DNA of 64,000 nt, taken from positions 930,001 to 994,000 of the forward strand of contig NZ_JACSKA010000001.1 of NCBI RefSeq assembly GCF_018617385.1, in the 5' to 3' direction. Below the pieces are notes generated by a model that was not told where the DNA came from, made no database searches, and saw only the letters and a program-made list of their open reading frames with translations. The position numbers were made by a program, and so were the translations under genes. Every line of letters starts with the position of its first letter. Within the stretch, counting starts at the first letter, position 1. The DNA comes from Exiguobacterium sp018617385. GTDB lineage: Bacteria; Bacillota; Bacilli; Exiguobacteriales; Exiguobacteriaceae. Below are positions 61,479 through 64,000 of the stretch, piece after piece.

Positions 61479-61603
61479 AACGAATTCCTTCAGGGTGGGA
61501 ACCACCCGACGAGCTTGGTAAACAACCGTGGCTAATAAAAGTACGATCTTCCCAAGAAGCTCCCCCTTCAATTTGCGAAGCAAATAAGTGGCGAGTAGTT
61601 CAC
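61479..61603 (+). ncRNA. Candidate omega RNA (reRNA) of TnpB
   Basis: The region after tnpB folds as a guide-RNA scaffold. GGGTGG/CCACCC with a GAA loop (61493-61507) comes first. A right-end stem follows: CTC-C-CC-CTT (61560-61568) with AAG-T-GG-C-GAG (61586-61595), enclosing a perfect ATTTGC/GCAAAT hairpin. By the TnpB model, the guide would be the flanking bases after 61603. The 5' end may lie inside tnpB. Confidence 0.6.
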
Positions 61604-61630
61604 CATTTGACTAAGTGAAACCGGTCTTGC

Positions 61631-61659
61631 TTGAAGGTGTGCGTGATATTCTGTATAAT
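61631..61659 (+). promoter_or_regulatory. Sigma-A promoter of zinc uptake operon
   Basis: TTGAAG (61631-61636), 17-bp spacer, perfect TATAAT (61654-61659). The -35 lies only 28 bases from the end of the mobile element. Confidence 0.85.
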
Positions 61660-61675
61660 ACAAACGCCTAGAAAG

Positions 61676-61690
61676 TAGAAATGATTACGA
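61676..61690 (+). promoter_or_regulatory. Zur box
   Basis: TAGAAAT-G-ATTACGA, a 7-1-7 inverted repeat. The right half is identical to the Bacillus consensus TCGTAAT-N-ATTACGA and the left half matches 5 of 7. It sits at about +10 to +25 of the predicted transcript, a repressing position. Confidence 0.8.
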
Positions 61691-61715
61691 TTTAACATAT
61701 GAGAGAAGGGATTAG

Positions 61716-62477
61716 ATGACTATATCTGTCGTCAAATTAAACGAGGTGTCTTATTTCTATGATGGGACACCGGCCTTACAAAACGTATCGATTGATATTC
61801 GGCAAGGGGACTTTGTCGCAATCGTCGGAGAAAACGGTTCTGGGAAGTCGACTTTGATTCGAACCATTCTTGGATTACTGAACCCACAGCAAGGGTCGGT
61901 CGAATTGTTCGGCAAGCCCATTTCGCAGTTTAAAGATAAGTCTCGTATCAGTTACGTTTCCCAAAAAGCGGCTTCCTTTAACTCGGGATTCCCGGTTACC
62001 GTCGAAGAAGTAGTCGCGATGGGTAGATATGGACGTCTCGGTTTATTCAAACGTTTGAAGATGGAAGACCAGGCAGCGATTCAAAATGCGTTACAAACGG
62101 TCAACATGTGGCAGTATCGTCATCGGAAAATTGGAGATCTATCCGGAGGACAACAACAGCGCGTCTTTATCGCCCGAGCGATGGTCAACCAACCTGATCT
62201 ATTGATTCTCGATGAGCCGACTGTCGGTGTGGACCAAAAGCACTTACAAGATTTTTATGAAGTCTTGCATATGCTTCGTGAACATACGACTTGTACGTTC
62301 GTCCTCGTCACCCACGATTTAAACGTGGTGACCGACCTCGTCACAAAAGTCGTCCATCTCGACCGCGGACGATTGGCATGTAATTGTGGACTGAGAGAAT
62401 ACAGCGAGCTCGGAGAACTCGCATCGTCCATCAAACCTTATCCTGTTAAAGTACTTGTTCACGAGGGAACGACATGA
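61716..62477 (+). CDS. znuC: Zinc ABC transporter ATPase
   Basis: A 253-residue ABC ATPase that powers high-affinity zinc import. Walker A is GENGSGKST (38-46), the signature is LSGGQQQR, and Walker B is LLILDEPTVGVD, with the switch His in THDLN. It overlaps the permease gene by 4 bases. The Zur box and the zur gene in the operon argue for zinc rather than manganese. No substrate-binding lipoprotein gene is within the window. Confidence 0.93.
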   Translation: MTISVVKLNEVSYFYDGTPALQNVSIDIRQGDFVAIVGENGSGKSTLIRTILGLLNPQQGSVELFGKPISQFKDKSRISYVSQKAASFNSGFPVTVEEVVAMGRYGRLGLFKRLKMEDQAAIQNALQTVNMWQYRHRKIGDLSGGQQQRVFIARAMVNQPDLLILDEPTVGVDQKHLQDFYEVLHMLREHTTCTFVLVTHDLNVVTDLVTKVVHLDRGRLACNCGLREYSELGELASSIKPYPVKVLVHEGTT

Positions 62478-63331
62478 TCTCAGATCTTTGGACATATAGT
62501 TTTTTACGTTATGCGTTCATTGCAGCACTTGTGATTGGGTTTACCGCACCGCTCATCGGTTCATTTATCGTGGTGAGACGGATGAGCTTGATTGCCGATG
62601 CATTGTCACACATGACGCTTGCCGGAATTTCGTTCAGTTTATTTCTTGGACAATATATTGCTCTATTCGCTGATCTCAACCCCTTATATATGGGAACGCT
62701 CATCTCTGTATTGGCGGCGTTAGGGCTCAACTGGCTTCGAGGGAAATATGTGCACTTCCAGGAACTATCCATTCCGATCATGATGTCCGCAGGAATGGGA
62801 CTAAGTGCCATCTTTATCTCGCTATCGCGAGGATTCTCGGTCGACTTGTCCACACTCTTGTTCGGATCGATCTCTGCTGTGAGTCAATCGGACATCACAT
62901 TGATCGTCAGTGTGGCCGTCTTGACGTTTCTTGTGATCTTTATCTTCTATAAGCAGTTGTTGTTCTTGTCGTTTGATGAGGAGCAGGCAAAAGTGTCGGG
63001 ATTACCGAGTACGATGCTTCATCTGTTATTCATGTTCATCGTAGCGCTTGTGATTGCCGTCAGCATGCGAATTGTCGGAACGCTTCTCGTATCAAGCTTG
63101 ATTACGTTACCCGTCGCAGCGGCGCTACGCTTTACATCGAGCTTCAAACAGACCATTCTCTGGTCCATCATCTTCGGAGAGGTCGCGACAATCGGTGGGC
63201 TCGTCCTTGCGTATGATCTCGATGTCGCTCCAGGCGGTGTCATCGTATTGATTGCGGTCGGTATTTTAGCAGCCGTCATGGCACTCGAGAAAGTCATGAG
63301 TTTCAAGAAAAAGGAGGTACAACATGAATGA
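62474..63331 (+). CDS. znuB: Zinc ABC transporter permease
   Basis: A 285-residue permease of the ABC-3 family with about eight or nine membrane helices. Typical stretches are GSFIVVRRMSLIADALSHMTLAGI and ISMRIVGTLL-like VSMRIVGTLLVSSLITLPVA. It pairs with ZnuC to import zinc. Its end overlaps the zur start by 8 bases. Confidence 0.93.
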   Translation: MISDLWTYSFLRYAFIAALVIGFTAPLIGSFIVVRRMSLIADALSHMTLAGISFSLFLGQYIALFADLNPLYMGTLISVLAALGLNWLRGKYVHFQELSIPIMMSAGMGLSAIFISLSRGFSVDLSTLLFGSISAVSQSDITLIVSVAVLTFLVIFIFYKQLLFLSFDEEQAKVSGLPSTMLHLLFMFIVALVIAVSMRIVGTLLVSSLITLPVAAALRFTSSFKQTILWSIIFGEVATIGGLVLAYDLDVAPGGVIVLIAVGILAAVMALEKVMSFKKKEVQHE

Positions 63332-63749
63332 GACTGAACAATTGAATCGTCTGCGTGCATCTTCTTTAAAAGTGACGCCGAAACGTCTTGAAATGTATGC
63401 TTATCTCTCTGAAGAAGATCGATATATCAGTGCGAAGGAAGTACTCGAGTACATGCGAGACAAACATCCGACGATGAGTTTTGACACGGTGTATCGAAAC
63501 TTGAAGTCGTTTGCGGAGGAAGGATTACTTGAAGCGACGGAACTCGATGGTGAGAAATCCTTTCGAGTCACCTGCAGTGCGGCACATCACCATCATCATT
63601 TGATCTGTCGGAGCTGTGGAAAGACGAAACTGCTCGATTTATGTCCGATGCGCTTTGTAGAGGCGCTCGACCCTGAATTTGAAGTGGTCGATCATAAATT
63701 TGAGATATATGGGTATTGTAAAGAATGTAAGCAAAAGGGATTGATTTGA
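63324..63749 (+). CDS. zur: Zur, Fur-family zinc regulator
   Basis: A 141-residue Fur-family repressor. The winged helix includes LKVTPKRLEMYAYLSEED and PTMSFDTVYRNLKSFAEEGL. The regulatory part has the His cluster AAHHHHHLIC and two CxxC pairs for structural zinc (CRSCGK and CKEC). Because the operon has a Zur box, Zur controls its own synthesis along with uptake. The stop codon lies in the loop of the terminator. Confidence 0.94.
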   Translation: MNETEQLNRLRASSLKVTPKRLEMYAYLSEEDRYISAKEVLEYMRDKHPTMSFDTVYRNLKSFAEEGLLEATELDGEKSFRVTCSAAHHHHHLICRSCGKTKLLDLCPMRFVEALDPEFEVVDHKFEIYGYCKECKQKGLI

Positions 63750-63764
63750 TTCAATCCCTTTTTT
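63733..63764 (+). terminator. Terminator of znuCB-zur
   Basis: AAAAGGGATTGA/TCAATCCCTTTT perfect 12-bp stem followed by more T. The zur TGA (63747-63749) is in the 6-base loop. Confidence 0.92.
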
Positions 63765-63784
63765 GTATCGAAGGGGGAGGTCAG

Positions 63785-64000
63785 ATGATCTATACAGCTG
63801 CTGAAATCAAGCAGATTGATCGCACAGCAATCCAAAATGGGATGCCCGAAGAGGTGTTGATGGAGCGAGCGGCCTCGGCGATTGTGCCTCACATTCGAAT
63901 CGAATCGCAGGCTACCATTTTGGTGATTTGTGGGACAGGCAACAACGGTGGAGACGGTTGGGTCGTCGCTCGAGAACTTGCTATGAGAGGGCATGAGGTC
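63785..64000 (+). CDS. nnrD: NAD(P)HX epimerase/dehydratase, N-terminal part (cut by window)
   Basis: Only the first 72 codons are present; the frame runs off the window. It starts at ATG 63785 behind GGGGGAGG, reads MIYTAAEIKQIDRTA, and shows the YjeF_N signature VICGTGNNGGDGWVVAREL. These proteins repair hydrated NADH and NADPH. Whether the ADP-dependent dehydratase domain follows cannot be seen; in Bacillales the fused form is common. Confidence 0.9.
   Translation, partial: MIYTAAEIKQIDRTAIQNGMPEEVLMERAASAIVPHIRIESQATILVICGTGNNGGDGWVVARELAMRGHEV

Larger units (their letters stand above)
60185..61603 (+). mobile_element. IS200/IS605-type element carrying only tnpB
   Basis: The unit comprises a GC-rich leader (about 60185-60389) with folded ends, tnpB, and a folded right end finishing near GAGTAGTTCAC (61593-61603). 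There is no tnpA, as in IS1341-type elements, so movement would need a transposase in trans. The boundaries are estimates: the left edge is where AT-rich ppx upstream sequence changes to GC-rich sequence, and the right edge is the family-like terminus. It separates ppx-ppk from the zinc operon, which are not neighbours in Bacillus. Confidence 0.75.

Noticed and set aside
63581..63600. CATCAT-type short tandem in zur
   Set aside because: It encodes the metal-binding His cluster of the Fur-family protein and is not a separate repeat element.

Overview
The window looks like a chromosomal segment of a low-to-mid GC, non-spore-forming member of the Bacillales. Exiguobacterium is the most likely genus, judged from gene content and protein similarity recalled from memory; no database search was possible. 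Most of it follows the Bacillus subtilis comE-to-zur backbone: comEA, comEC, yqzM, holA, rpsT, lepA, hemW, hrcA-grpE-dnaK-dnaJ-prmA-rsmE, rpsU-yqeY, nfeD-floA, phoH, pgpH, ybeY, dgkA, era, recO, glyQS, ccpN-ppsR, dnaG-rpoD, cccA, trmK-nif3, ispH, cshB-nfo and the zinc uptake operon with zur. The sporulation genes that interrupt this backbone in Bacillus (gpr and spoIIP between rpsT and lepA, yqfC and yqfD before phoH) are missing, as expected for a non-sporulating relative.

Layout. Positions 1-2.7 kb: a BMP-type solute-binding lipoprotein coupled to a chemoreceptor. 2.9-7.4 kb: DNA uptake (comEA, comEC), tiny yqzM, holA and an acetyltransferase. 7.4-9.7 kb: divergent rpsT and lepA. 9.8-13.2 kb: serine operon serC-serA-DUF1015. 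13.3-15.1 kb: hemW and a convergent yktB-like gene. 15.2-21.7 kb: CIRCE-controlled heat-shock operon continuing into prmA and rsmE. 21.8-25.4 kb: a very large secreted subtilisin. 25.7-28.9 kb: SAM recycling and reverse transsulfuration (yrrT-luxS-mccA-mccB). 29-30.6 kb: rarD and deoC. 30.6-39.2 kb: rpsU, yqeY, membrane-organising nfeD-floA, then phoH to recO. 39.2-43.9 kb: T-box-controlled glyQS and the gluconeogenic regulators ccpN-ppsR. 43.9-50.3 kb: dnaG-rpoD, cytochrome c, trmK, nif3 and convergent ispH. 50.4-53.1 kb: a histidine kinase coupled to a membrane-anchored sugar-binding protein, with no response regulator. 53.2-60.1 kb: RNA helicase, endonuclease IV, an HNH-like unknown protein, a XapX protein, and ppx-ppk. 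60.2-61.6 kb: a TnpB-only IS200/IS605-type element with a candidate omega RNA. 61.6-64 kb: Zur-boxed znuC-znuB-zur, then the start of a NAD(P)HX repair gene cut by the window end.

The most unusual parts are the two solute-binding-protein/transmembrane-sensor pairs (88-2699 and 50451-53149), the composition-mosaic tnpB element with folded ends and a Shine-Dalgarno sequence complementary to its own leader, the DUF1015 protein carrying a DGHHR motif in a serine operon without serB, and the zinc-ligand HNH-like protein coupled to nfo. Many genes start with TTG or GTG behind near-perfect Shine-Dalgarno sequences, so several starts were moved inward from the longest reading frame. No tRNA, rRNA or CRISPR array was seen.
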